Assembly (NCBI GenBank): GCA_965371785.1
Contig: CBDUZS010000005.1
Span: forward strand, 1-64,000
DNA from: CBDUZS01 sp965371785
Lineage (GTDB): Bacteria; Fermentibacterota; Fermentibacteria; Fermentibacterales; JCC-6
DNA length: 64,000 bases
Direction: 5' to 3'
Part shown: positions 17,860-26,126 of the stretch, piece by piece
How positions within the stretch are numbered: the first letter of the stretch is position 1
Layout of the letters: each line of letters begins with the position of its first letter
Notes under the pieces: model-generated
Database searches by the model: none
The model's input: only the letters and a program-made list of their open reading frames with translations
Told to the model about the DNA's origin: nothing
Position numbers and translations under genes: made by a program

Positions 17860-18843
17860 ATGAAACTAACAAGCGCAGTTCTTACAGTAGCGGTCGCCGT
17901 CTTCCTGCTGTTCCCTGCCTCTGTTGAGGCATCAGCCTATGCGAAGGTAGGAACCTCCGGTGCCCAGTTCCTGAAACTGGGAATGGGTACGCGCGGGGCA
18001 GGCATGGCAGGTGCGTTCATCGCGAGCGCAGACGACGCCAGTGCTGCATACTGGAATCCCGCCTGCCTGGTGAGGGTATCGGGAACCCAGGTGCAGTTCA
18101 GCGGGACCCAGTGGTTCGCCGACGTTCTGTACGGTGCAGCCAACGTGTCCCATCACGTACCGAATCTCGGTACGTTCGGGCTGCAGTTCGGTCTGCTCAC
18201 TTCCGGTGATATGGATGTAACAACCGTCGAGGAACCTCAGGGCACAGGTGAGACGTTCACATGCTCTGATATGGTCATCGGTATATCCTACGCCAGGAAG
18301 CTGACAGATCGGTTCAGTGCCGGTCTCACGCTGAAATACGTCCGTGAGAGCTGGGATGACGTCAGTGCCGGAGGGCTTGCCGTCGACATCGGCACGCTCT
18401 ACGACACGGGTTTCAGAACGCTTCGCATTGGCATGACCATTCAGCACTTCGGTGGTGAACTCACGCCGGATGGCGAATACACTACCTGGAACAGCGGCCA
18501 AGACTCAACACTTGCATACGAGTCTTACTCCATGCCGATGACCTTCAAACTGGGTCTTGCCATGGATGTAATCGACCGCGGGCCCAACTTTCTCACGGTG
18601 GAGGTCAATGGTGTACACCCGGCCGACAACGTAGAGCAGGTCAACGTAGGGGCCGAGTACTGGTACAACAACATGGTAGCCGTCCGAGGAGGCTATCGGA
18701 TCAATACGGATGAAGAAGGTCTCACAGCCGGTGCGGGGTTCCGTATCCCTCTCGGTGACAAGACCATCACCCTTGACTACGCTTACGCCGACTGGAACAA
18801 GCTGGACATGGTCCACAGAGCCAGTATCGGCATAGCGTTCTGA
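17860..18843 (+). CDS. PorV/PorQ-family outer-membrane beta-barrel protein
   Basis: 327 residues with a signal peptide ending near VEASAYAK. The N-terminal signature GAQFLKLGMGTRGAGMAGAF and ADDASAAYWNPACL are typical of the PorV/PorQ (UPF0164-like) family, and the remainder is an alternating beta-barrel pattern ending in Phe (RASIGIAF). PorV in Bacteroidetes is the T9SS shuttle that carries cargo from the translocon to the attachment complex. Its place between a gene for a protein with a T9SS-like C-terminus and other secreted proteins fits that job; the exact role here is inferred. Confidence 0.85.
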   Translation: MKLTSAVLTVAVAVFLLFPASVEASAYAKVGTSGAQFLKLGMGTRGAGMAGAFIASADDASAAYWNPACLVRVSGTQVQFSGTQWFADVLYGAANVSHHVPNLGTFGLQFGLLTSGDMDVTTVEEPQGTGETFTCSDMVIGISYARKLTDRFSAGLTLKYVRESWDDVSAGGLAVDIGTLYDTGFRTLRIGMTIQHFGGELTPDGEYTTWNSGQDSTLAYESYSMPMTFKLGLAMDVIDRGPNFLTVEVNGVHPADNVEQVNVGAEYWYNNMVAVRGGYRINTDEEGLTAGAGFRIPLGDKTITLDYAYADWNKLDMVHRASIGIAF

Positions 18844-18855
18844 GGAAACTGGAAA

Positions 18856-18885
18856 ACCGGTCGGCGGGGGCTACCCCGCCCCGGT
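18856..18885 (+). other. Strong GC hairpin between PorV-like gene and first GWxTD gene
   Basis: ACCGG (18856-18860) pairs with CCGGT (18881-18885) around a perfect stem GGCGGGG / CCCCGCC with loop GCTA. It is followed by CGGAAGGAATC, which serves as the ribosome binding site of the next gene, not a U-tract. Likely an mRNA stability or attenuation element. Confidence 0.55.
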
Positions 18886-18898
18886 CGGAAGGAATCTG

Positions 18899-20074
18899 AT
18901 GGTTCTCATGGCGACTTTGATGCTCAGCGGATTGACAGGTTTTCAGGTCTCCTGGACCATAGAGCCTGCAACCTTGCAGACCGACGGTCTGATCGACCTG
19001 GAGATCACCATCGTAGATGGAGATCTGCTGTTCATCATGGATTCCGGGGAAGAGGCTGCATCCTACGAGGTTGTCGCTTCCCTGGATGACGGCAGCTTTG
19101 ATCGTGCCAGTGGTACGATCACGAGATCCGATCTGCCCTTCGTGGAACATCTGTCACTCTCCAGCGATGAACCGGGTGACCACATGGTCTACCTCGTTTT
19201 CGGTGATCTGGAATCCGCGCGAAGGAGGAGATGGCAGGAGGAGATTGAGATTCCGCTGATCGATCAGCTGAGCTGGTCATCAGGGAGTATCCAGATCCCT
19301 TCCGTATCTCCCATTCGGTCAAAGGGTTCAATCGCGGTGCTCTGGGAAGTGTATTCACCCTCACAGATCAGTGATACAGGTTCTGTGAGGGCTGCCTACC
19401 TTCTCCATGATCGCGGTAATCATCCGATGGGCGAGGGCTGGATGACCGAGGTTGCTTCGGAAAGTGACGGCCTGCTCTTCTCAGCCGAGCTGTCCCTTGA
19501 CGGAGTCGATGCCGGTGAGTTCGAGATCACAACCGCCGCTTTCCTGAGCGACGAAATGATAACCTCATCCCATCGCACCATCAGAGTGCTGCAGAACTGG
19601 GACGTCTGGGGTGAGAACCGGGACGACACCATCAGGCTGGTGAGACCTATTGCCACGAATGCCGAGTTGAATGAGATCGAGGACGCAGCCAACACTGGAG
19701 AGAGACTGATCGTGATGTCGGATTTCTGGCTGAAACGCGATTATTCTCCTCTCGTTCGTGGTAACGAATTCCTCGAAGAGTACCTGAGGAGACTGGACTA
19801 CATCTCTCTCTCCTTCTCGGTTCACAATATCAGTGGAATCGCCACCGATCAGGGCATGGTCTATGCCCTTCTCGGAGAACCTGATATCGTTGAGGACAGA
19901 CCGATTGAACTGTCGACCAGCCCATATCAGATCTGGACGTATTTCTCTCCTGCCGCAACGATTGTGTTCGTGGACAAGGGCGGGTATGGCCAGTACGAAC
20001 TCAATACTCCCTGGGAGGATGTCACAAGTGCATACGAGCACATGGATATCTGGAGGGCATATGAGAGCTTCTAG
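18899..20074 (+). CDS. GWxTD-domain protein with degenerate motif
   Basis: 391 residues with a short hydrophobic N-terminus (MVLMATLMLSGLTGFQVS) that may be a signal peptide. The C-terminal third follows the GWxTD-domain pattern: FWLKRDYSPLVRGNEFLEEY, then GIATDQGMVYALLGEPDIVE, then PYQIWTYF and a final beta strand region. The name-giving motif reads GIATD, so the Trp is missing. GWxTD proteins are exported proteins of unknown function common in FCB-type bacteria. Its 3' end overlaps the next GWxTD gene by 14 bases. Confidence 0.8.
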   Translation: MVLMATLMLSGLTGFQVSWTIEPATLQTDGLIDLEITIVDGDLLFIMDSGEEAASYEVVASLDDGSFDRASGTITRSDLPFVEHLSLSSDEPGDHMVYLVFGDLESARRRRWQEEIEIPLIDQLSWSSGSIQIPSVSPIRSKGSIAVLWEVYSPSQISDTGSVRAAYLLHDRGNHPMGEGWMTEVASESDGLLFSAELSLDGVDAGEFEITTAAFLSDEMITSSHRTIRVLQNWDVWGENRDDTIRLVRPIATNAELNEIEDAANTGERLIVMSDFWLKRDYSPLVRGNEFLEEYLRRLDYISLSFSVHNISGIATDQGMVYALLGEPDIVEDRPIELSTSPYQIWTYFSPAATIVFVDKGGYGQYELNTPWEDVTSAYEHMDIWRAYESF

Positions 20075-21389
20075 ACAGCTTCTCCCGTTGCTGCTAATGA
20101 CAGGTCTGGCCGCCGCTTCAGGGCTCGCTTCGATAAGCCAGGGTGATATCACCTTTGCAATCGACACGGCCGTGTTCTCCCTGGTGCCGGGATCTGATTC
20201 CCTTGTACTGGAAGTCTACCAGGAGATCGATGTGGAGCAGTTCGCGTTCGATGCCTCCGGACTCAGCCTGTTCACGACCGAAGCCTATCTGCTGGATACT
20301 TCGGGCGACACCACGGTGATCCAGAGATGGAACTCCGAGGTCGAATGGAGCAGGGGAAGATCGGTAGTGAATGGAACTCTCATACCTGTTTCCTCAGGGG
20401 AATACGTTCTCGTAGTCGTCGTATCCGACAGAGGAAATGGACGACAGGGCACCGTGGAGCGGGATATTCTGATAGATATCCCCGAAACGGTTAGTCAGAT
20501 CGAGCTTGCCAGGTTCGTGATGCCGGCCAGTGATGAATCCTCGAACGTTCTGCGAAAGGGCGGAGTGATAGTCTATCCCGCCGCTGACAGCAGGTTCGTT
20601 CTCCCGGGGGAATCACTTGCATTCGTCTATCTCGAAATCTACAATGCAGGCGGCATGACTTACTCCCTGCAGAGCAGACTCGTCTCTCCCACCGGGGAGA
20701 CGCTCTTCGCCAGACCCTGGAATTCATTCGAGATTCCTGACGGGATGTCAGTTGTCGGTATTCTCGACAGTCTTGATCTTTCCGCCGCAGCTGGAACCGG
20801 TCTTTACAGGATACGGGTATTCCTTGCTGCCGGTTCGGACACTCTTGTTGTCGAGAAACCGCTCATGATATCCCGGATGTCGGTTCAGGAGGAGATAGCT
20901 GCTGCACCGGTGGATTCTTCCGCCAGGTGCACCGAACAGCTTGCCCTTCTTCTTTCCGAAGGGGAACTGGATATCTTCGGGCATCTGGACGAAGCCGCGA
21001 GAAACAGGTTCTACGACGAGTACTGGAGTTCGAGCAGTTCTGAAAGGGTTGTGTTCGAATCGAGATGCCGTGAGAGCAACAGATTCTCATTCCTCGGCAG
21101 AGAGGGATGGCAAACCGACCGGGGGCGGGTGTACGTGAAGTACGGTGTTCCCGACGACAGAGAGATAGTACCGCTTACGAGTGGTCAGGTCCCGTACGAA
21201 ATCTGGCGCTACTACTCTGGTGGTGGCGACGAGTTCGTATTCGTGGATACTGATGGAAGTGGTAGTTACCTTCAGGTCTACTCCACAGTTGATGGAGAGA
21301 TCAGCTTTGACAACTGGCAGGATTTCCTTTCTCCGATCGGTGGCTCCAGATCGGGAGCCTCATACGGTGGAGCGGGAGGGTACCTGTAA
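20061..21389 (+). CDS. GWxTD-domain protein
   Basis: 442 residues from the ATG at 20061 (TGGAGGG upstream); this gives a clear signal peptide MRASRQLLPLLLMTGLAAAS. The N-terminal 300 residues are beta-rich. The C-terminal GWxTD domain is intact: YDEYWSSSSSERVVFESRC, REGWQTDRGRVYVKYGVPDD, then PYEIWRYYSGGGDEFVFVDT. It is a paralogue of the preceding protein and is probably translated with it. It ends in a Gly/Ser-rich tail. The biochemical role of the family is not known. Confidence 0.85.
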   Translation: MRASRQLLPLLLMTGLAAASGLASISQGDITFAIDTAVFSLVPGSDSLVLEVYQEIDVEQFAFDASGLSLFTTEAYLLDTSGDTTVIQRWNSEVEWSRGRSVVNGTLIPVSSGEYVLVVVVSDRGNGRQGTVERDILIDIPETVSQIELARFVMPASDESSNVLRKGGVIVYPAADSRFVLPGESLAFVYLEIYNAGGMTYSLQSRLVSPTGETLFARPWNSFEIPDGMSVVGILDSLDLSAAAGTGLYRIRVFLAAGSDTLVVEKPLMISRMSVQEEIAAAPVDSSARCTEQLALLLSEGELDIFGHLDEAARNRFYDEYWSSSSSERVVFESRCRESNRFSFLGREGWQTDRGRVYVKYGVPDDREIVPLTSGQVPYEIWRYYSGGGDEFVFVDTDGSGSYLQVYSTVDGEISFDNWQDFLSPIGGSRSGASYGGAGGYL

Positions 21390-21493
21390 TGGAAGTGAAG
21401 GGTGAAAGATGTCCGGCGGTTCATCCGTCCCGGGCAAGAGAAGTATTCGATAGTCAGGTGACATGTTCACCATTGTGTCCGAGGAGGTTAAAT

Positions 21494-23932
21494 ATGAAAG
21501 GTTTCGCAGGATCGCGCCGAACGGCAGTAATTACCGTTCTGGCGGCGTTCCTGTTGCCAGCCATAGGCATTGGCGTGGCTAATGCGATCGAGCTCGGGGA
21601 AACTGTTATGCTCAAGGTCCCCGATATGTCCGAGTTCCCGGAACCGATCGAAGAACACCAGTTCACCTGTCGCGGTGTAACTGAAAACGCCGTCTGGCTG
21701 GTACAGGATTCCTGCTCCGTCGATGGAGCCGGTCTTGGAGTCCTTGATACGATAGTCTGGAACAACCTGATAGATCAGGCCGAACTCGATATCCTCATGG
21801 GTGAATTCGAGGGGTCGGGAGTCGACGTCTGGGAAGCCGTAACCGCCGGTTTCGGTGGTGTACCGGTTGACACCGACGGAGACCCCAAGGTCTGGATCAC
21901 TCTGGCCACTATCAGGGACGTCTACGTACAGGATCCGAAAGACCGTAATTTCATGGTCTGGGTCAACCCCGATGATGTGAACGGCAGTGGTCTGTTCAAC
22001 GATCATGACTGCATCTACATCAACATCCACACCATGACCCTCAACGCAACATCCATTCAGGTAGCCAAGGAGCTGCGAAGGATCGACATACCGAACGGAC
22101 TCGGTATGCTGATCCGGACGGTCCTTGCTCCCACCGAGGAGTTGTGGCTTGTCAGAGGCCTGGGGGAGATAGCTCAGTACCTGAGCTACGGTGTAACCGT
22201 GACCGATCCCGGAGGACAGGGGATCGAGTACAACATGAACGAGTACGAGAAAACACCGTACGCCGATCTTCTCAATTATCAGGCGACTTCCTGGAAGTAC
22301 GATTTCGCCGCAACCAGGGGGCAGGAATTCCTCTGGTTGATGTACCTGCGTCAGAGGCAGGGCGACGACATCATCTCGGATATCGCACAGGCCGACTCGC
22401 TTTACCTGGGAATGGACAACATCGCATTCGCGATTAACCCGTCCGCTCCCGACATCCAGGCTGATATCGTTCCGATCTACTTCGACTGGCTCGTGTGCAA
22501 CCTGTACAGCAGCCTGAGAAGTACGTTCGCCGGCGGTATCTACACCTACGATTTCCTCGAGGGAAGCGATTTCCAGTTCGCGCACGTGGGCAATTCCGCA
22601 GCGTTCACGGGTAAGTTCACGAACTACCCGATGGGCATCTGGATTCCCGGCGCAACGCAAGGTCTGACCGCACCCATCTGGGCCGCTCAGTACGACTACT
22701 TCGAGGGAGACTACAGTGCCTACACCAGCGTGAGCTTCAACGGCATGTTCTCGGATGGCAGCGGATCGGGCTCGGCGATCAACGGAGCATGGGAGGGAAT
22801 CCTTGTCACCATCGATTCCACTTCCATGGACATTGCCACCGTCGAGGAGATCACACTCGACAGCTGGTACAACGGCACCTTCACGCTGGCCAATAATGCC
22901 TCCTATCTGATCGTCACGAACAACAACGATGGCGGAGCATCAGACCTGAGGTACATTCTTGCTCAGGACGTCGACGGTACTCCCAGCGTCATGCTGACGA
23001 TGCATCAGGGACTTGTGAGCGAGCAGTACGTTACGCTCTACACAGCTCTCTACAACATTGCCACGATGAGGACAGAGGGTTTCGACTGGGTTGGTCCCAT
23101 CTTCACTGCAACGATAGACGACTCCACGTCGGGCCTTGCCATGACCGCTTTTTCGGGCGACATATGGCAGCTCCGTTTCTCGGCATGGGAGAACGGCACT
23201 TACGATCTTACCGTAGCCGGATACGACAGCGCCGGAACAAGCACCAGCGTCAGCAGAGAACTGGCAGTCGATCATGTGGTCGGTGAGCTGGGTCTCGGTC
23301 TGGAGATAACCGGTGTCCGTCTTGATGTTCCTGGTGGCGCAGCAGCTCCCGGAAGCATGATCACACTCGCAGAGAGTGATCTGCTGGGTCTTGCGGTTGC
23401 CGCCCAGGTTCCGGTATCCGGGTGCAGAGGCGAGCTTACCGGTGTAATTGCCGGTCCTGTTACCGTAACACCGGTACAGGCAACGCTCTCTTTCGAAGCC
23501 GAAAACGGACAGGCTGCGATCTACCGCTATTCCAACTCGGGATGGCAGCAGCTCGACAGCTACTATTCAGGTGGATACATCAGCGCACAGGTCAGCCAGG
23601 GGGGTGTCTACGTTCTGGGCAACGGCCCGGGAGTATCCTCACCCGCAGTTCCCTCCCAGTTCCAGCTGGGCGGCAGCTTCCCCAATCCGTTCTATGCCGA
23701 GACCATGATCAGCTTCGCGTTGCCCCTTACCGGGCACGTTAACCTGAGGGTCTACGACATGTCCGGACGCCTGGTCCGTACGCTCGTCGATGGCGACATG
23801 TCCGCCGCTAACCATGCAATCACCTGGGATGGCTGCGATCACAACGGTGATCTGGTCGGAGCTGGTGTCTACTTCTGCAGGCTCGAAGCCGCAGGACAGA
23901 TCCAGACCCAGAAGATGCTCAGAGTAGAATAG
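21494..23932 (+). CDS. Secreted metallopeptidase-like protein with lost zinc motif and FlgD/T9SS-like C-terminus
   Basis: 812 residues from ATG 21494 (GAGGAGG upstream); signal peptide to about ANA (residue 31). Residues 130-235 follow the pattern of secreted M30-like zinc peptidases: VWITLATIRDVYVQDPKDRN, a tract with DDVNGSGLFND, then EELWLVRGLGEIAQYLSYG. Where such enzymes have HExxH, this protein has KELRR (192-196): both His are gone, the Glu remains. Beta-sandwich regions follow and the C-terminus (VNLRVYDMSGRLVRTLVDGD, AGVYFCRLEA) is a FlgD-like/T9SS sorting domain. Probably an inactive peptidase homologue used for binding; the family link is moderate. Confidence 0.65.
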   Translation: MKGFAGSRRTAVITVLAAFLLPAIGIGVANAIELGETVMLKVPDMSEFPEPIEEHQFTCRGVTENAVWLVQDSCSVDGAGLGVLDTIVWNNLIDQAELDILMGEFEGSGVDVWEAVTAGFGGVPVDTDGDPKVWITLATIRDVYVQDPKDRNFMVWVNPDDVNGSGLFNDHDCIYINIHTMTLNATSIQVAKELRRIDIPNGLGMLIRTVLAPTEELWLVRGLGEIAQYLSYGVTVTDPGGQGIEYNMNEYEKTPYADLLNYQATSWKYDFAATRGQEFLWLMYLRQRQGDDIISDIAQADSLYLGMDNIAFAINPSAPDIQADIVPIYFDWLVCNLYSSLRSTFAGGIYTYDFLEGSDFQFAHVGNSAAFTGKFTNYPMGIWIPGATQGLTAPIWAAQYDYFEGDYSAYTSVSFNGMFSDGSGSGSAINGAWEGILVTIDSTSMDIATVEEITLDSWYNGTFTLANNASYLIVTNNNDGGASDLRYILAQDVDGTPSVMLTMHQGLVSEQYVTLYTALYNIATMRTEGFDWVGPIFTATIDDSTSGLAMTAFSGDIWQLRFSAWENGTYDLTVAGYDSAGTSTSVSRELAVDHVVGELGLGLEITGVRLDVPGGAAAPGSMITLAESDLLGLAVAAQVPVSGCRGELTGVIAGPVTVTPVQATLSFEAENGQAAIYRYSNSGWQQLDSYYSGGYISAQVSQGGVYVLGNGPGVSSPAVPSQFQLGGSFPNPFYAETMISFALPLTGHVNLRVYDMSGRLVRTLVDGDMSAANHAITWDGCDHNGDLVGAGVYFCRLEAAGQIQTQKMLRVE

Positions 23933-23945
23933 GGAGGGGGGAGAA

Positions 23946-25070
23946 ATGAAAAGCATAAGAACAGCACTACTGGTTATCCTGTGCGGCTCCCTCGTTCTTC
24001 TGGGGTGTGGGGAAGATCTCCCGACACTGCCGTATCCGGATTATCCTGAGGGCTTTGTACAGCTGGGCTGGGACGCATATGCCGACAACGACTTCGTAAC
24101 TGCCATGGATTACTTCCAGCAGGCAATCGATTCCGATGTCGACTACGCGCCCGGTTTCCTTGGTGCCGGCTGGACGGCCATTTCAATGGATGACTACTGG
24201 AACGTCGCCGGAAATTACTTCTACATGGCTGCGCAACTGGACGGTGGCAGCTGCCCGCTCGCCGAAGTAGCCGAGACACAGATGCAGGACACGAACTGGA
24301 CGGTATTCCAGTGCGTTGATCCTGTCCTGACGGCAGAAGACATGGCCGTCATAGAGGCTCTTGGCGAAACGTGGATCGACTGGCCCGATTCCGGTGATGT
24401 AACACTCATCGATCCGGAGATCATCGGTCAGTACCTCTACGGATCTTTTCCGTTCAACGTCGAACCCTTTCCGCGATACGGAGACATCCCGTTCGAGTAC
24501 AGGTTCCAGCCCACGGCAGATAACTGCATGGCCATGTTCTCTCTCGAGAACGGTTTCACCAACATACTCGAGTACGTCGACAGCATCACTGTTGAAGGCG
24601 GAGAGACCTGGGTCTACATCAACGTTCCACACACCGATGTAATCATAACCGGCGATCATTTCCACACATGGATCTCAGCCGATAACGTGCTGGCCTACGA
24701 CTACGCGACCTACACGGCCAGCGGCAGTGCCGGCCAGATCACATGGGATGCGCTTGCCGGCTGGGCTCTCCTGGAGGAGGTACGCGCCGAAAACGGTAAC
24801 GCGATACTGGGGAATGCCGCCATCTGGGGGCTCTTCTCCAGCGTTGCAACGTACGACTTCGGTTCCGGTCTGTACTGGGCCGGTATCGAGGCCTTCAACG
24901 AAACCCAGCTGAAGGGAGTCGCTGCATCCGCCGCCTTCCTCGGACAGGCATTCAGGTTCGCCTGGTTCTCCTGTACCGATATGGGCTACGGTCTCGGGCT
25001 CGATCCCGAAGGCTCTACTTTCGTGTTCGATTTGATGCAGGTGATCGAATCGATGCTGACCGCACCCTAG
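23946..25070 (+). CDS. Lipoprotein with TPR-like N-terminal repeat
   Basis: 374 residues with a lipoprotein signal (LVLLGCGED, Cys about residue 21). Residues about 36-100 look like two TPR-type helical pairs (AYADNDFVTAMDYFQQAIDS). The rest has no motif I recognise. It lies 13 bases after the pseudo-peptidase gene (GGGAGGGGGGAGAA upstream) and is the last gene of the cluster before a terminator. Probably anchored in the outer or inner membrane, as a partner of the exported proteins encoded upstream; that is inference. Confidence 0.75.
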   Translation: MKSIRTALLVILCGSLVLLGCGEDLPTLPYPDYPEGFVQLGWDAYADNDFVTAMDYFQQAIDSDVDYAPGFLGAGWTAISMDDYWNVAGNYFYMAAQLDGGSCPLAEVAETQMQDTNWTVFQCVDPVLTAEDMAVIEALGETWIDWPDSGDVTLIDPEIIGQYLYGSFPFNVEPFPRYGDIPFEYRFQPTADNCMAMFSLENGFTNILEYVDSITVEGGETWVYINVPHTDVIITGDHFHTWISADNVLAYDYATYTASGSAGQITWDALAGWALLEEVRAENGNAILGNAAIWGLFSSVATYDFGSGLYWAGIEAFNETQLKGVAASAAFLGQAFRFAWFSCTDMGYGLGLDPEGSTFVFDLMQVIESMLTAP

Positions 25071-25090
25071 CGGAACATCAGTATCACAGG

Positions 25091-25122
25091 AACCCCCGGG
25101 GTGGACCCGGGGGTTCTTCTTT
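25091..25122 (+). terminator. Strong intrinsic terminator closing the TonB/GWxTD cluster
   Basis: Ten-base perfect stem AACCCCCGGG / CCCGGGGGTT with a five-base loop, followed by CTTCTTTTC. It separates the plus-strand cluster from the convergent lipoprotein gene. Confidence 0.9.
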
Positions 25123-25145
25123 TCTCCTGCGGCAGGTGAAAGGTG

Positions 25146-26063
25146 TCAGTACTCGATGTCGGGCTCGTGTATGCTGAAGATGTCGTAGGAGCCCTCACCC
25201 GAGTGCCTGTCCGATGAGAAGGCAATCCATTCGTGCGAAGGATTCCATGAAGGGTAGATATCTATTCCCGGATCATCAGTGACCTGAACGAGTTCATCCG
25301 TATCGAAGTTATAGACCCAGATCTCGTAATTACCCGAGCGGTCCGATGAGAAGACGAACCAGTTCTGGTACGGTCCCCAGCTGGGATGGATATCGTCAGA
25401 AGAGCCGCTCTGCACCGCGTGAGGGTCGCTTCCATCGGGCCTGATCAGCCAGATATCGCTTGATTCCGCTATTCTGTACTGAAAGAGAATCCAGCTGCCG
25501 TCAGGCGAATAGGAAGGTCGAAGGCAGTCCGCCGAAGGCTGGTAGAGAGGCGCTGGCTCGAAGTCCTCGTAAGCCGCTGTCCACAACCCCCAGGTTTCTC
25601 CGATCTCCGTGCAGAAGACAAGACTGTCCCCCACAGGATTCCATCCCGGATACATGTGCGGCAGGCTGTCGTAGAGAAGAACTTCGACCGCTGTTCCGTT
25701 ACCTGGAATGGTCCTGAGTTCCGAGCTTCCGTCTTCGCGGATGGCGGCGTAGGCGATCATTCCCATCGAGTCGCTCCAGCAGCCCCAGGGGCCCGTGAAC
25801 TCGTTGAAGGAAGTGAAGGTTCTCATGGACGGAGTTCCGGTTCCAGCGAAACCGAAGATGCATGGTGAACCGTTGTTACCGAACGTAGTGAACAGCAGCA
25901 CACTGCCGAGGGGGGACCAGGCAAGGGCTGTGTCCGGGTAAGCGCCCGAACCTCCCCAGAGCGCTGCCGTATCCGGCCAGGGGCCTACCTCCTCAGGGTT
26001 GTCGCAGCTGCCGAGCAGCAAACTAGAGACCAGTAGCAGCAATACGTACAGCCTTGGCTTCAT
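25146..26063 (-). CDS. TolB-like beta-propeller lipoprotein
   Basis: 305 residues. The ATG at 26063 has AGGAGA upstream at good spacing; an in-frame GTG six bases earlier has none. Lipoprotein signal LLLGSC. The body repeats the propeller pattern of TolB/WD40-like PD40 motifs: LRPSYSPDGSWILFQYR, IHPSWGPYQNWFVFSSDRSG, IYPSWNPSHEWIAFSSDRHS. Such proteins usually act as periplasmic binding scaffolds. It is transcribed away from murA's end by about 60 bases and may share its transcript. Confidence 0.85.
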   Translation of the reverse strand: MKPRLYVLLLLVSSLLLGSCDNPEEVGPWPDTAALWGGSGAYPDTALAWSPLGSVLLFTTFGNNGSPCIFGFAGTGTPSMRTFTSFNEFTGPWGCWSDSMGMIAYAAIREDGSSELRTIPGNGTAVEVLLYDSLPHMYPGWNPVGDSLVFCTEIGETWGLWTAAYEDFEPAPLYQPSADCLRPSYSPDGSWILFQYRIAESSDIWLIRPDGSDPHAVQSGSSDDIHPSWGPYQNWFVFSSDRSGNYEIWVYNFDTDELVQVTDDPGIDIYPSWNPSHEWIAFSSDRHSGEGSYDIFSIHEPDIEY

Positions 26064-26126
26064 TTCCACTCTCCTTGCGATTTCTCACGATTTGCCCTGC
26101 ATGAATTGAATACCTGAAGCAGTGCG

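Noticed and set aside
26067..26069. GTG start for the beta-propeller lipoprotein
   Set aside because: It directly abuts the AGGAGA binding site; the ATG six bases later has proper spacing.
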